A stretch of DNA of 64,000 nt from CAVYXK01 sp963708245 (GCA_963708245.1 OY970201.1:1116001-1180000); one strand, 5' to 3'. Counted from the stretch's first letter, positions 20,006 to 27,173 are shown. The notes: a model not told the origin generated them from the sequence alone. Made by a program: numbers and translations.

Positions 20006-20360
20006 ATGCCACTGAAGCGCAAGTCGCTCCAGACTTACCCACCCCGAGGCGACACCGCCGTAGCGGCAATTTGCGCGGTAATCCGCCGCATCCCCAAGGG
20101 CTGGGTTGGCCACCTATGGCCAGGTCGCTGCGATGGCCGGCCTGCCGAGGCGCTCACGCCTTGTCGGCCACGTACTCCAACACCTCGACCCCGCAACCGA
20201 AATTCCCTGGCATCGCGTCGTCAACGCCAAGGGCGAGGTGTCCTATACGCTCTCCCGCAATGGCAGTGACGCCGTCCAGCAGCGCTTGCTGGAAAAGGAA
20301 GGCGTCGAGTTCGACGACAGAAACCGCTTCAACTTGGAGCGATTTCGCTGGCACGATTAG
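20006..20360 (+). pseudogene. Alkyltransferase-like protein (MGMT/ATL fold), frameshifted
   Basis: Encodes an O6-alkylguanine-binding ATL protein in two frames. Frame one gives MPLKRKSLQTYPPRGDTA through VIRRIPKGWV. A one-base excess at 20108-20109 (GGGTTGGCC) then shifts the reading so that ATYGQVAAMAGLPRRSRLVG, IPWHRVVNAKGEV and EKEGVEFDD continue in the next frame. Removing one G restores a full ATL of about 117 residues. The active-site PCHRV of MGMT is PWHRV, the Trp form typical of ATL proteins, which flag lesions for excision repair and do not transfer alkyl groups. It is either a real inactivation or a sequencing slip. Confidence 0.75.
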
Positions 20361-20515
20361 ATGAGGGTGTGCGGCCGGCGGTCGATTCCATTCTGGGTGA
20401 ATGCGCCATCGCGTCGATGCGCGGATTCAACAAGTGGCCATGGCTTTCGATTTCGCGCCGAAAATTCTCACGTCGCTCGTTTTTGAGCTTCCATATGTCC
20501 AAATCCGGAAATCTG

Positions 20516-21058
20516 TCATGCGGACAGCCTTGAAATCGTGCTGTTGTGGACGTTGTAGGTGCGGGCAATGTCGCGGATCGGCTCGCCGCTCTCCCGCCGC
20601 TTGATCGCCTCCCGCTGCTGATGCGGAGTGAGCTTCGGTCTGCGGCCCAGCCTTGCGCCGCCTGCCTTGGCCCGCTCGCGGCCTTCTGCCGTGCGCGCGC
20701 GGATCAGGTCACGCTCGAATTCCGCAAGCCCGCCGAGCACGGTCAGCATCAGCCATCCGTGCGATGTGGTGGTGTCCGCCCAAGCATCGCCCAAGGATCG
20801 AAACCCGGCCTTGCGGTCGGCAATGGCGGTGTTCAACAGGTCGCGGGTGGATCGCGCCAGCCGGTCGAGCCGTCTCACCATCAGCACGTCGCCGGGGGCG
20901 AGCTGGTCGATGACACGGCGAGGCTGCGCACGATCGGTCTTGGCTCCGCTCAAATGCACGTCGCGGAATACCTTCTTGCCGCTCTTGAACAGACATCTCA
21001 AACAGCGGACGTAGGTCGAAACTCCGTTAGCCAGCCGGTCGCCAAGGCCACTCTCCAT
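20516..21058 (-). CDS. Serine recombinase (resolvase family), divergent N-terminus
   Basis: A 180-residue resolvase/invertase-type recombinase. The core is well kept: VFRDVHLSGAKTDRAQ, the catalytic-domain arginines in LMVRRLDRLARSTRDLLNT, ADTTTSHGWLMLTVLGGLAEFERDLI and a C-terminal helix-turn-helix (IRDIARTYNVHNSTISRL). The first 35 residues do not match the usual GYARVST start well. GVST, which would hold the nucleophilic Ser, is present, but the following helix looks scrambled (YVRCLRCLF), so the N-terminus may be shifted or inactive. It lies six bases after a small dimeric-barrel gene. Confidence 0.7.
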   Translation of the reverse strand: MESGLGDRLANGVSTYVRCLRCLFKSGKKVFRDVHLSGAKTDRAQPRRVIDQLAPGDVLMVRRLDRLARSTRDLLNTAIADRKAGFRSLGDAWADTTTSHGWLMLTVLGGLAEFERDLIRARTAEGRERAKAGGARLGRRPKLTPHQQREAIKRRESGEPIRDIARTYNVHNSTISRLSA

Positions 21059-21064
21059 GCGGTG

Positions 21065-21433
21065 TCACGAGGTCTCGCCAAGAAGCACAGCAAGAGGCTT
21101 GAGCGGGCCAAGCGGGATGAGTTCGAACGTCATCATGCCCGCCTGCCCCAGAGGCAGCGCCTCCAGAAGCTCACAGGCTTCGGCACGCTCCGTCACGTTC
21201 ATGATGAAGACGACCCCACCGCCTTCTGTCTGGAAGAACCACTGATCAATCTTTCCCGTGAGATGGAGGCGGATCGTCTCGCGCACCTCCGACGGCATGA
21301 TCGGGAATCTCGCCGCGCTCTTCCCCGCTTCTGTAAGCCGACCAATGGCCAGCATCCTTGTGGTGGGAACGACGAGATCGGCCGGCTTGAACTGGCCGGA
21401 CGCGCCGGCATTCGCATGGGTCTGGGTGGACAT
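21065..21433 (-). CDS. Muconolactone-isomerase/YciI-like small protein
   Basis: A 122-residue protein that looks like a dimeric alpha/beta-barrel (ferredoxin-like) fold. VRETIRLHLTGKIDQWFFQ, VVFIMNVTERAEACELLEALPL and the C-terminal LIPLGPLKPLAVLLGE follow the pattern of muconolactone-isomerase-like domains. No catalytic role can be assigned. It lies 64 bases downstream of the alpha/beta hydrolase on the same strand and probably belongs to the MarR-controlled unit, so a role alongside that hydrolase in handling a small organic compound is an inference. Confidence 0.6.
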   Translation of the reverse strand: MSTQTHANAGASGQFKPADLVVPTTRMLAIGRLTEAGKSAARFPIMPSEVRETIRLHLTGKIDQWFFQTEGGGVVFIMNVTERAEACELLEALPLGQAGMMTFELIPLGPLKPLAVLLGETS

Positions 21434-21496
21434 TGTACTATTCCTCTGTTCGATCGGAAGCGGCCGCCCGGATCGGGACGGCCGCCGTGCGGCGCA

Positions 21497-22360
21497 TCAC
21501 GAAAGCATGGCGCTCGCGACCAGCTCGGGCTCGTCGATCTGCACCCAGTGACCGGCCGGAATCCTATGAAGGGAGGCGTCGCTCAGATGGGACCGAAGAT
21601 CCTCCGCCACGCCGACATTGAGGTACGGATCGTTCTCGCCCCAGATTAGCTTGACCGGAATGTCGAGCGCTTCCATCTCCGGGATGCGCGTCGTATTCCG
21701 AGTAATGTCCTCGAACAAATGCCCGGTCATCTGCGCGAAAGCAGAGACAGCGCCGCCCCTGAAGTTCCTGTCGATCACCGGCCCGAGGAACGCGTTGTAC
21801 CGCTCCTTGTGCTTGTCCGAGAGACTGGCCTGGAACCGGTTGCGCTGGAAATCGACGACCCATCCGAACTGATCCGGGCTCTGCACGAGCTTGCTCGTGA
21901 GTGCCTTCAGATTGGTGGTCGCGAACAGCTCGATCAGCTCCGGCAGCTTGAGCGTCGGCGCCTGCGCGAAGACAGCGTTGAGGATGACGAGGGAGGCGGT
22001 GTGCTCAGGATAGTCGATCGCGAAGTTGATCGCGGCGGATCCGGAGGAATCGTGCGCCACGGGGATGATCTTCTCCAGGCCCAGGGCATCGACGACCGCC
22101 TTCAGGTCACCAAGCTGCTGGCCGAAGCTGTAGGTCGCGCCTGCGGGTTTGTCGGACGCGCCGAAGCCCAGGAAGTCGAACGCGACGACGCGCCGTCCCC
22201 GCGCCACCAGATGGGGGATCAGATAGTCGTAGATATGCAGATTGTCAGGAAAGCCGTGCATCAGCACGAAGGCCGGGCCGGCCCCAGCATAGTCGCGCAC
22301 ATAAATGCTGCCGTGGTCGCGCGGGACCCGGTGCTCGGTGAACGATGGTTGGTTCGTCAT
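21497..22360 (-). CDS. Alpha/beta hydrolase, haloalkane dehalogenase/epoxide hydrolase-like
   Basis: A 287-residue alpha/beta hydrolase. HGFPDN near the N-terminus carries the oxyanion hole. The nucleophile elbow reads PVAHDSSGSAAI, which aligns with the HDWGG-type elbow of haloalkane dehalogenases and epoxide hydrolases and puts Asp at the nucleophile position. An acidic residue in GENDPYL and His in PAGHWVQIDEPE complete the triad. The frame extends 34 codons upstream through the operator, so the ATG at 22360 is used. It lies downstream of a MarR regulator and has a matching operator before it, suggesting substrate-induced expression. The substrate is unknown. Confidence 0.8.
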   Translation of the reverse strand: MTNQPSFTEHRVPRDHGSIYVRDYAGAGPAFVLMHGFPDNLHIYDYLIPHLVARGRRVVAFDFLGFGASDKPAGATYSFGQQLGDLKAVVDALGLEKIIPVAHDSSGSAAINFAIDYPEHTASLVILNAVFAQAPTLKLPELIELFATTNLKALTSKLVQSPDQFGWVVDFQRNRFQASLSDKHKERYNAFLGPVIDRNFRGGAVSAFAQMTGHLFEDITRNTTRIPEMEALDIPVKLIWGENDPYLNVGVAEDLRSHLSDASLHRIPAGHWVQIDEPELVASAMLS

Positions 22361-22417
22361 GGCGCTAACGCCTCCCAAATGGGGTTGAGGGGGATAGCTA
22401 CGTTTGATCTGCGTATA

Positions 22418-22435
22418 TTGTATATGGAACATAAC
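22418..22435. promoter_or_regulatory. Putative MarR operator before the hydrolase gene
   Basis: TTGTATATGGAACATAAC, containing the dyad TATG-N3-CATA, lies 58 bases upstream of the hydrolase start. Sixteen of its 18 bases are the same as in the element before marR at 22930-22947. Shared sites before a regulator and its neighbour are the usual layout of MarR autoregulated units. Confidence 0.6.
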
Positions 22436-22448
22436 ATACGCTAAGCTT

Positions 22449-22916
22449 TCAGGCTGTCGCATGCTCTTTCATCAAACCGTTGGCGGTATCCGCGACGACA
22501 TCCATACCGTCACCAAGCTTGGCCTTGGTCCTCCTTTGCGCCGATCGCCATGCGGGCGCAGCCTCCTGCAGCAGACGCCGGCCCGCCTTCGTCACCGCAA
22601 TCCGCCTTGCTCGACCACGCTCGCCATCCTGGACCTCCTCGATCCAGCCCGCTGAGAGCATAGGCTTCACGTTGCGCGTCAGCGTCGAGCGATCCTGGCG
22701 ATGAAACCGCCCGATCTCCGCCCGGCTCGCTGGGCCGATCTTGGCAATTGCCAGTAGCAGCGCGAACTGCGGCGAGACGATGCCGAACGGACGAAGCGCC
22801 TCGTCGTAGATGCTGGTGACGACCCGCGACACCAGTCGCGTCCGCATCAGCAGGCAGTCGCGCGCCATCGCGCCAATCTCGTTTCCCCCGGTGGGATGAT
22901 CCTCAAAATCGTTCAT
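22449..22916 (-). CDS. MarR family transcriptional regulator
   Basis: A 155-residue winged-helix regulator. The DNA-binding part includes ALLLAIAKIGPASRAEIGRF, HRQDRSTLTRNVKPMLSAGW and the wing EEVQDGERGRARRIAVTKAG. It begins MNDFEDHPTGG. An 18-bp palindromic element lies 14 bases before the start, and a near-identical one precedes the hydrolase gene downstream, so it probably represses both itself and the hydrolase and is released by a small aromatic or halogenated ligand. The ligand is not deducible. Confidence 0.88.
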   Translation of the reverse strand: MNDFEDHPTGGNEIGAMARDCLLMRTRLVSRVVTSIYDEALRPFGIVSPQFALLLAIAKIGPASRAEIGRFHRQDRSTLTRNVKPMLSAGWIEEVQDGERGRARRIAVTKAGRRLLQEAAPAWRSAQRRTKAKLGDGMDVVADTANGLMKEHATA

Positions 22917-22929
22917 GAGGCATCAAATG

Positions 22930-22947
22930 TTGTATATGCAGCATAAC
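22930..22947. promoter_or_regulatory. Putative MarR operator before marR
   Basis: TTGTATATGCAGCATAAC, with the perfect dyad TATGC-A-GCATA, 14 bases upstream of the marR start. Paired with the element at 22418-22435. Position close to the start codon suits autorepression. Confidence 0.6.
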
Positions 22948-23228
22948 GTCAAGGGCTAGGTCGCGCGACCTCCGAAAAGCTCGTCCTTGTCTATCCGGCC
23001 AGCTGGTCTGCTGCCAGTTCGGTGGACACACTTAAGCGAACGTCGCCAGCGCTGGCCTTGGGAAAGGCAGCTTTCGGGGAGCCGCGTTTGAGCCAGCAGG
23101 GTCCGGATTGTCGATCTGGCCCGTTGACCGGTAGACACTGAACGACCGGTGACGGCGCACTGCCGCCGCACGCCGACCAGGCTGAAACCCTCCTGGAGCG
23201 TCCGGTCTTTAGGATAGAGCGGTCGTTG
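22948..23228. other. Non-coding stretch between marR and a resolvase remnant
   Basis: About 280 bases in which no frame shows a recognisable protein. It sits between the MarR unit and a truncated resolvase and is probably debris from past insertions. Confidence 0.35.
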
Positions 23229-23392
23229 TCAAACGCCTGGGGTATTCGCGGTTCGTGCGGCCGGGATGTAGCGATAGAGCGTCGCCGGGGACACGCCGAG
23301 GCGGTGCGCGATTTGTGTCACGCCGATGTCGGGATTGGCCAGCAACGCCTCGGCGGCCTCGATGTCGTCGTCGGTGAGTTTCGGCGGGCGTC
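23229..23392 (-). pseudogene. Truncated resolvase, C-terminal DNA-binding part only
   Basis: Minus-strand reading gives GRPPKLTDDDIEAAEALLAN then IGVTQIAHRLGVSPATLYRY, the hinge and helix-turn-helix of a Tn3-type resolvase, ending in a stop. The frame is cut exactly at the inverted repeat of the adjacent IS5-family element, and the catalytic domain was not found on the other side of that element. The sequence differs from the recombinase at 20516-21058, so it is a second, independent remnant. Confidence 0.7.
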
Positions 23393-24366
23393 CTCAGAGT
23401 CTGTCCGGGAACATTGCTAGTTCCTGCATAGCCGTCTGACCATGAGACGGATGGAAGCGAGCAACAGAAAGGCACGCGCCTTCACATTGAGATTTTCCCA
23501 ATCCTTACCCAGTCGACGACATCGGTTGAGCCACGCCAGCGTGCGTTCGACCACCCATCGCTTTGGTAGCACGACAAAGCCCTTGGCCTGGTCAGATCGT
23601 TTGACGATCTCCACCTCGGCCTGCGACACGACACGCTTCAACGCCTCCTGGAATCGCCGCCCCTGATAGCCGCCATCGGCATAAAGCTTCAGCAGGAACG
23701 GAAACATCCCGAACAGCGTCGCCAGCAGCATGGCGCCGCCATCGCGATCCTGGATGTCCGCCGCCGTCACGATGGCCTGTAGCAGCAAACCCTGGGTATC
23801 GACCAGGACGTGCCGCTTCTTGCCCTTGATCTTCTTCCCCGCATCATACCCATGCGGATCGATCGAGGCCCCCCTTTTTCGGCGCTCTTCACGCTCTGCG
23901 CATCAATCACCGCGGCGGTCGGGCTGGCCTCTCGCGAGGCCTGCTCACGACATTTCACATACAATGCGTGATGCAGTCGCTCCAGCGTGCCGTCCCAGGT
24001 CCATCGTTCCAGATAGTCGTGCACTGTGCTCCGCGGCGGCAGGTCCTTGGGGATCGCCCGCCATTGGCAGCCGGTGCTCAGCACATACATCACGCCGTTC
24101 ACCACCTGGCGGATATCAACGCTCCGCTTGTTGCCGCCCGGCTTGGCCGGGGGGATCAATGGTTCCACCTCGGCCCATTCGGCATCAGTCAGATCGCTCT
24201 CATAGCGCAGTCGGGTGCGGTCGTACCGCGTCCGGTTCTCCTTGGTCCACATCCAGTCCCCCGAATCGATGCTCGGGGGAGAGAGAATCACAGGCAATTC
24301 AATGGCTTCAAGGGTGACCCGCTAAGCAATTCTAAAAACTCAATTTGTTCCCGGACGGACACTGAG
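23393..24366 (-). mobile_element. IS5-family insertion sequence
   Basis: A 974-bp element bounded by imperfect 20-bp inverted ends (18 of 20 match): CTCAGAGTCTGTCCGGGAAC at the left, and at the right the complement of CTCAGTGTCCGTCCGGGAAC. It encodes one transposase in two overlapping frames. No clear target duplication was found, so a flank may have been lost or the true tips lie a few bases inside. It interrupts a resolvase remnant. Confidence 0.85.
23417..24252 (-). CDS. IS5-family transposase, expressed by -1 frameshift
   Basis: A DDE transposase of about 278 residues. The upstream frame gives MWTKENRTRYDRTRLRYESD, LTDAEWAEVEPLIPPAKPGG and the first catalytic Asp in AAVIDAQSVKSAEKGG. At the slippery run GAAAAAGGGGGGCC the reading moves back one base to GASIDPHGYDAGKK, then the second Asp in YADGGYQGRRF and the Glu in WVVERTLAWLNRCRRL. 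A6G6-type slippage is the known strategy of the IS427 subgroup. Both parts are otherwise intact, so the element may be active. The first frame could also begin at 24297. Confidence 0.88.
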
Positions 24367-24418
24367 AGTGCCACAGCCGAAGCTATGGAAATGGGACAGC
24401 GATGGCCGTGCGCCGGGA

Positions 24419-24541
24419 TTAGAGATAGAGTGTTCCGTCGCCGGGGTGATCGATGCGCTGCATGATCTCGATCTCCCGGTTGATCCTCTCCAAAGAGCGG
24501 ATCAGTTCGGCCCGCCGTGTTTCATCGGAATTGCCTCCCAT
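24419..24541 (-). CDS. Possible 40-residue protein
   Basis: A short frame starting MGGNSDETRRAELIRSLERI and continuing NREIEIMQRIDHPGDGTLYL before a TAA. The composition (charged, helical with a Leu/Ile heptad-like pattern) is protein-like, but there is no ribosome site and no recognised family. It lies between the IS5 and IS1 elements. Low confidence. Confidence 0.25.
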   Translation of the reverse strand: MGGNSDETRRAELIRSLERINREIEIMQRIDHPGDGTLYL

Positions 24542-24609
24542 TCGGTGGGATACAACCACAGACACGATTGCGGACCCGTGCGCCTCGTCCAGTGATAATT
24601 AAACCGGAC

Positions 24610-24628
24610 AGCCGCGCCTCACGCGCGG
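24610..24628. terminator. Small GC hairpin
   Basis: Seven-base-pair stem GCCGCGC/GCGCGGC with loop CTCAC in the otherwise empty stretch between the IS5 element and the IS1-family transposon. It may be a weak terminator. Confidence 0.35.
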
Positions 24629-24692
24629 CAGTCTACCCCACGCCGGCCGTCCATGAAAAAATTCCTCTCCACTGAAGAAATTCCTTGACATC

Positions 24693-24700
24693 GCCTGCGT
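24693..24700. repeat. 8-bp target duplication, left copy
   Basis: GCCTGCGT directly abuts the left end of the IS1-family transposon. The identical octamer follows its right end at 27563-27570. Eight base pairs is the usual duplication length for IS1. Confidence 0.85.
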
Positions 24701-24714
24701 GGTAGTGTCTCAGT
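24701..24714 (+). repeat. Left terminal inverted repeat of IS1-family transposon
   Basis: GGTAGTGTCTCAGT, fully complementary to 27549-27562. Similarity fades after a further three or four bases. Confidence 0.85.
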
Positions 24715-24762
24715 TTGCAGGACTCCGGTCCTGAAAGGCCCGGACCGCAACAAGGCCGTGTT

Positions 24763-25428
24763 ATGCCTAAAATTGTGGCCATCTTCGTTTGGTTGCTCGC
24801 CGTAGCTGTGGGCGCCATGTTCTATACGTTCTCTGACAAATACTTCCTAGGGTATGTAGTAATATCGCTATGCATGGCGACGGCATTGCTGGTTGTTGGC
24901 TGGTATTCATGCCACTTACCAAAGGTTACTGCTTATAGCAGGGGAACAATAGTGGTTGCGATGTCGTTTGGAATGCTTGCGGTAGGTGGCCCATGGGGAC
25001 TATTTTATCTATTAGACCCCAATGGAGTACAAGACGTCACTTCACCAATAGCAGTACAGCAGGCTACGAATCTTCAGTTGAAGCATGTTGTCAGTAATCT
25101 GGTCGATCGTCTTAGAGAGTTTAACAAAGAAAGAGCGCTATCCCAGTATAATATATCGACACCTTCAACCATCAAGGAATCGAAGAGATATATGGTTGAG
25201 ATTGAGGAGGACGAAGTAAAATGGGAGGTCGCCTATCGGCGGCGGTTTAGTCTGGAAGTGAGCGCTGTCTATAATGAATTGAGGAGTCGGTTGCGCCTTC
25301 AAAATGTACCCGCGCCTCCTCCGACGGTCATTTCTATTCTACAATTCCATTCGCTGGCTGGGAGAAATCCAGAATCAGACTTAGCTGACTATCTTCAGAA
25401 TCTAGCCGGTTTTCTGCCGAGTGACTGA
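24763..25428 (+). CDS. Hypothetical membrane protein, transposon cargo
   Basis: A 221-residue protein not recognised by family. It begins MPKIVAIFVWLLAVAVGAMF, with three hydrophobic segments in the first 100 residues (around 5-22, 30-47 and 62-82). A soluble, charged helical domain of about 120 residues follows (LVDRLREFNKERALSQ, VEIEEDEVKWEVAYRRRF). The gene is clearly AT-richer than the host genes, with ATA and AGA codons rare elsewhere in this window, so it came from another source. It lies inside the IS1-family element, convergent with the transposase. The ATG at 24763 is preferred to an upstream one at 24715 because the latter precedes no hydrophobic start and overlaps the terminal repeat. 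Confidence 0.65.
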   Translation: MPKIVAIFVWLLAVAVGAMFYTFSDKYFLGYVVISLCMATALLVVGWYSCHLPKVTAYSRGTIVVAMSFGMLAVGGPWGLFYLLDPNGVQDVTSPIAVQQATNLQLKHVVSNLVDRLREFNKERALSQYNISTPSTIKESKRYMVEIEEDEVKWEVAYRRRFSLEVSAVYNELRSRLRLQNVPAPPPTVISILQFHSLAGRNPESDLADYLQNLAGFLPSD

Positions 25429-25442
25429 GATTGTTTGTGCTG

Positions 25443-26294
25443 CTAGGCGGTTTTCTCACGCGCCTCCCATTCCTCAATCACCCGCACGATATCCACGATA
25501 TCCCATAGCCGATCGCTCACGCCAGCCGCCATCGCAGGCGAGCACTTTAGCGTCTTGTGGATGCGAACAAAATTATACGCCATAAAATGCAGCGCCACGG
25601 CGTACGCGTGGTTCTCGGCCTTCTTGGAGAAGGCATTCGTCAGTCGCGTGAAGCGCCGCATGTGCATCCGCATCGTCAAGTTCTGGCGCTCCACGAATGA
25701 CGTGCTGATGTAATCCTCGTTCGGTGAGCCGATGAAACGGCGCCTCTCAGCGCCGATGCATTGCGCCGGGCTGTAGCGACCGGCTGGCTCTGGCGCGGGA
25801 CCATACTGCTTGATGAGTTGGGCGTAGTCCACGTCGCGATGGAAGGCATCCCAGACCGCCATGAGGTAGGTGTTATGCCCGTCGCTGGTAAGCTGCACAC
25901 GATTTGCCAGCCTAGAAGCTACGTCCCGCATGAAGATATGAGCGGCCTCCGCATCGCGCGGTCCAACCAGCCACGAGATTGCCAGTTTGGTGTCGGCGTC
26001 AATCGCGGTCCAAGTCCAGATGTCGCCAGCTTGATCCGGAGCGGCCTTGGCAGCCGCGACGTTGCGCTGCTTGGCGTAGCAGAACGCCCAGATTTCATCG
26101 ACTTGGACGCGCTTGCAGGTCAGGCTCCGGAGTGCCCGATTCTGGTATGCGTCGCATGCCCGGCCGGCATCGACCAACAGCTTGGTCACGGTATTGATGC
26201 TCTTGCCCGTGATCCTGGTAATCGACCGCAGGCTAGCGCCCTCTACCAGCAGGGAGAGGATGTGGACACGATCGGCGCGGGAGAGCTTGTTCAT
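25443..26294 (-). CDS. IS1-family transposase
   Basis: A 283-residue single-frame transposase of the IS1 type. The N-terminal helix-turn-helix reads LSRADRVHILSLLVEGASLR then ITGKSINTVTKLLVDAG. The catalytic triad is seen as VQVDEIWAF (Asp), TSDGHNTYLMAV (Asp) and STSFVERQNLTMRMH (Glu). It is longer than classic IS1 InsAB and needs no frameshift, like the larger single-ORF members of the family. MNKLSRADRV at 26294 is the likely start, though the frame extends 12 codons further through a TTATGC/GCATAA dyad. It is responsible for the 8-bp duplication around the element. Confidence 0.88.
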   Translation of the reverse strand: MNKLSRADRVHILSLLVEGASLRSITRITGKSINTVTKLLVDAGRACDAYQNRALRSLTCKRVQVDEIWAFCYAKQRNVAAAKAAPDQAGDIWTWTAIDADTKLAISWLVGPRDAEAAHIFMRDVASRLANRVQLTSDGHNTYLMAVWDAFHRDVDYAQLIKQYGPAPEPAGRYSPAQCIGAERRRFIGSPNEDYISTSFVERQNLTMRMHMRRFTRLTNAFSKKAENHAYAVALHFMAYNFVRIHKTLKCSPAMAAGVSDRLWDIVDIVRVIEEWEAREKTA

Positions 26295-26417
26295 GCCGAG
26301 CATGATATGAACCTTATGCCTGACTGTCAAGCATAAAGATCAGCCACGAAAGAAAAGTCTTTCGCGTTGCGCAAAGCGGGGCTAAATTCCCGCAGTGCGA
26401 CGGACTGATCGGATGTT

Positions 26418-26493
26418 TGGCGCGCCGGGGGAGATTCGAACTCCCGACCTGGACCTTAGCGGGGACCTGCTCCAACCACTGAGCTACCGGCGC
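26418..26493 (-). tRNA. Class I tRNA with anticodon GCU and C33, CCA encoded
   Basis: A 76-base cloverleaf reading from 26493: acceptor GCGCCGG paired with CCGGCGC, U8A9, D-arm GCTC/GAGC with the G18G19 pair, anticodon arm GGTCC-CCGCTAA-GGTCC, five-base variable loop AGGTC, T-arm GGGAG-TTCGAAT-CTCCC, discriminator G73 and encoded CCA. The anticodon would be GCU (Ser AGC/AGU), but true tRNA-Ser has a long variable arm, and this does not. Position 33 is C where U33 is nearly universal, and the anticodon stem has a central U-U mismatch. It lies inside an IS1-family transposon. A functional amino acid identity cannot be assigned. Confidence 0.75.
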
Positions 26494-26504
26494 ACACGGG
26501 ACGG

Positions 26505-26688
26505 GCCTACGGCCTTTGGCGTTCGGGAGGGTGCGGGAACACCCAACCGAACGCCCCTGGCCTTTAAGCTTTCGCCGTGTGGTCTTTCCACACTGAGAAC
26601 CTACCCTTCACCGGGCTGTCACCCGGAACGATGAAGGTGGCGGATACCACCCTCGAAGGCCCGTGATCGTCATGAGCGGTCACGGGCC
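26505..26688 (-). ncRNA. Candidate structured RNA, six consecutive hairpins
   Basis: Between the winged-helix gene and the tRNA, 184 bases fold into a chain of strong stems: 26658-26688 (GGCCCGTGA/TCACGGGCC, 9 bp), 26636-26651 (GGTGG/CCACC), 26605-26637 (CCTTCA/TGAAGG enclosing CCGGG/CCCGG), 26577-26593 (GTGTGG/CCACAC), 26518-26555 (GGCGTTCGG/CCGAACGCC enclosing GGGTG/CACCC) and 26505-26515 (GGCC/GGCC). No open frame of note crosses it. The density of perfect stems is far above that of neighbouring DNA. Strand is inferred from the flanking minus-strand genes; a role together with the tRNA is a guess. Confidence 0.45.
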
Positions 26689-26693
26689 GATTC

Positions 26694-27173
26694 CTATGCA
26701 GCCGCCAAAATGGCGCGGTCGCAGTCACAAGAGCGATCGTTAGCTCCGGGCGCTCTGTGATCGGGCGGAATGAAGTACCACGCCTGCTTCCCATCTCGCC
26801 GCACGTACCCTTTCACAGAGAGGCGATAGAGCGTCATCCCAACGGTCTTCTCGTGAATGACATGGCCCGCGGCGGCAAGCGCGCGACGTATTCCCGCAGC
26901 TTCAACGGGGTTTGGATAAGCTAATTCCGCTGCCTCCAAGACCAGATCCTTTATGGTAGGACCGCTCTTACCAACAGGCGCGGCGCCGAACGCCGCGACC
27001 AAGTCGAAGCCGAACAGGCGCGCTGCGGCGAAGCAATCGCTTATCTGGGCCGCTAGCCCGTGTTGATGAATCTGAAGCCGCTCGATATGCGCCTGAGCCT
27101 TTTCATGGTCGGCACATAGCTGTTGATAGCGAGCTACGATGGCGGCGATTGCATCCTCTGGCGAATCGGGCAT
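26694..27173 (-). CDS. Hypothetical protein, coiled coil plus putative winged helix
   Basis: A 159-residue protein of no recognised family. Residues about 5-50 are helical and coiled-coil-like (AAIVARYQQLCADHEKAQAH). Residues about 70-130 look like a winged helix: IKDLVLEAAELAYPNPVEAA, IRRALAAAGHVIHEKTVGMT, LYRLSVKGYVRRDGKQAWYF. That is the arrangement of proteins that sense gene-regulatory DNA or act as transposon accessory factors, but no function is shown. Three Cys lie at the C-terminal end and middle. It lies inside the IS1-family element, upstream of the hairpin region and tRNA on the same strand. Confidence 0.6.
   Translation of the reverse strand: MPDSPEDAIAAIVARYQQLCADHEKAQAHIERLQIHQHGLAAQISDCFAAARLFGFDLVAAFGAAPVGKSGPTIKDLVLEAAELAYPNPVEAAGIRRALAAAGHVIHEKTVGMTLYRLSVKGYVRRDGKQAWYFIPPDHRAPGANDRSCDCDRAILAAA

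Noticed and set aside
19888..20100. Possible lipoprotein-like start before the alkyltransferase-like gene
   Set aside because: TALGLTCCTAGQ looks lipobox-like, but the frame runs into the ATL coding region without further support.
23393..24366. Target duplication for the IS5-family element
   Set aside because: Flanks GGGCGTC and AGTGCCA share no convincing direct repeat, so none is reported.
26424..26600. 79-residue plus-strand frame containing APGEIRTPDL
   Set aside because: This peptide pattern is the known translation of a tRNA on the opposite strand.
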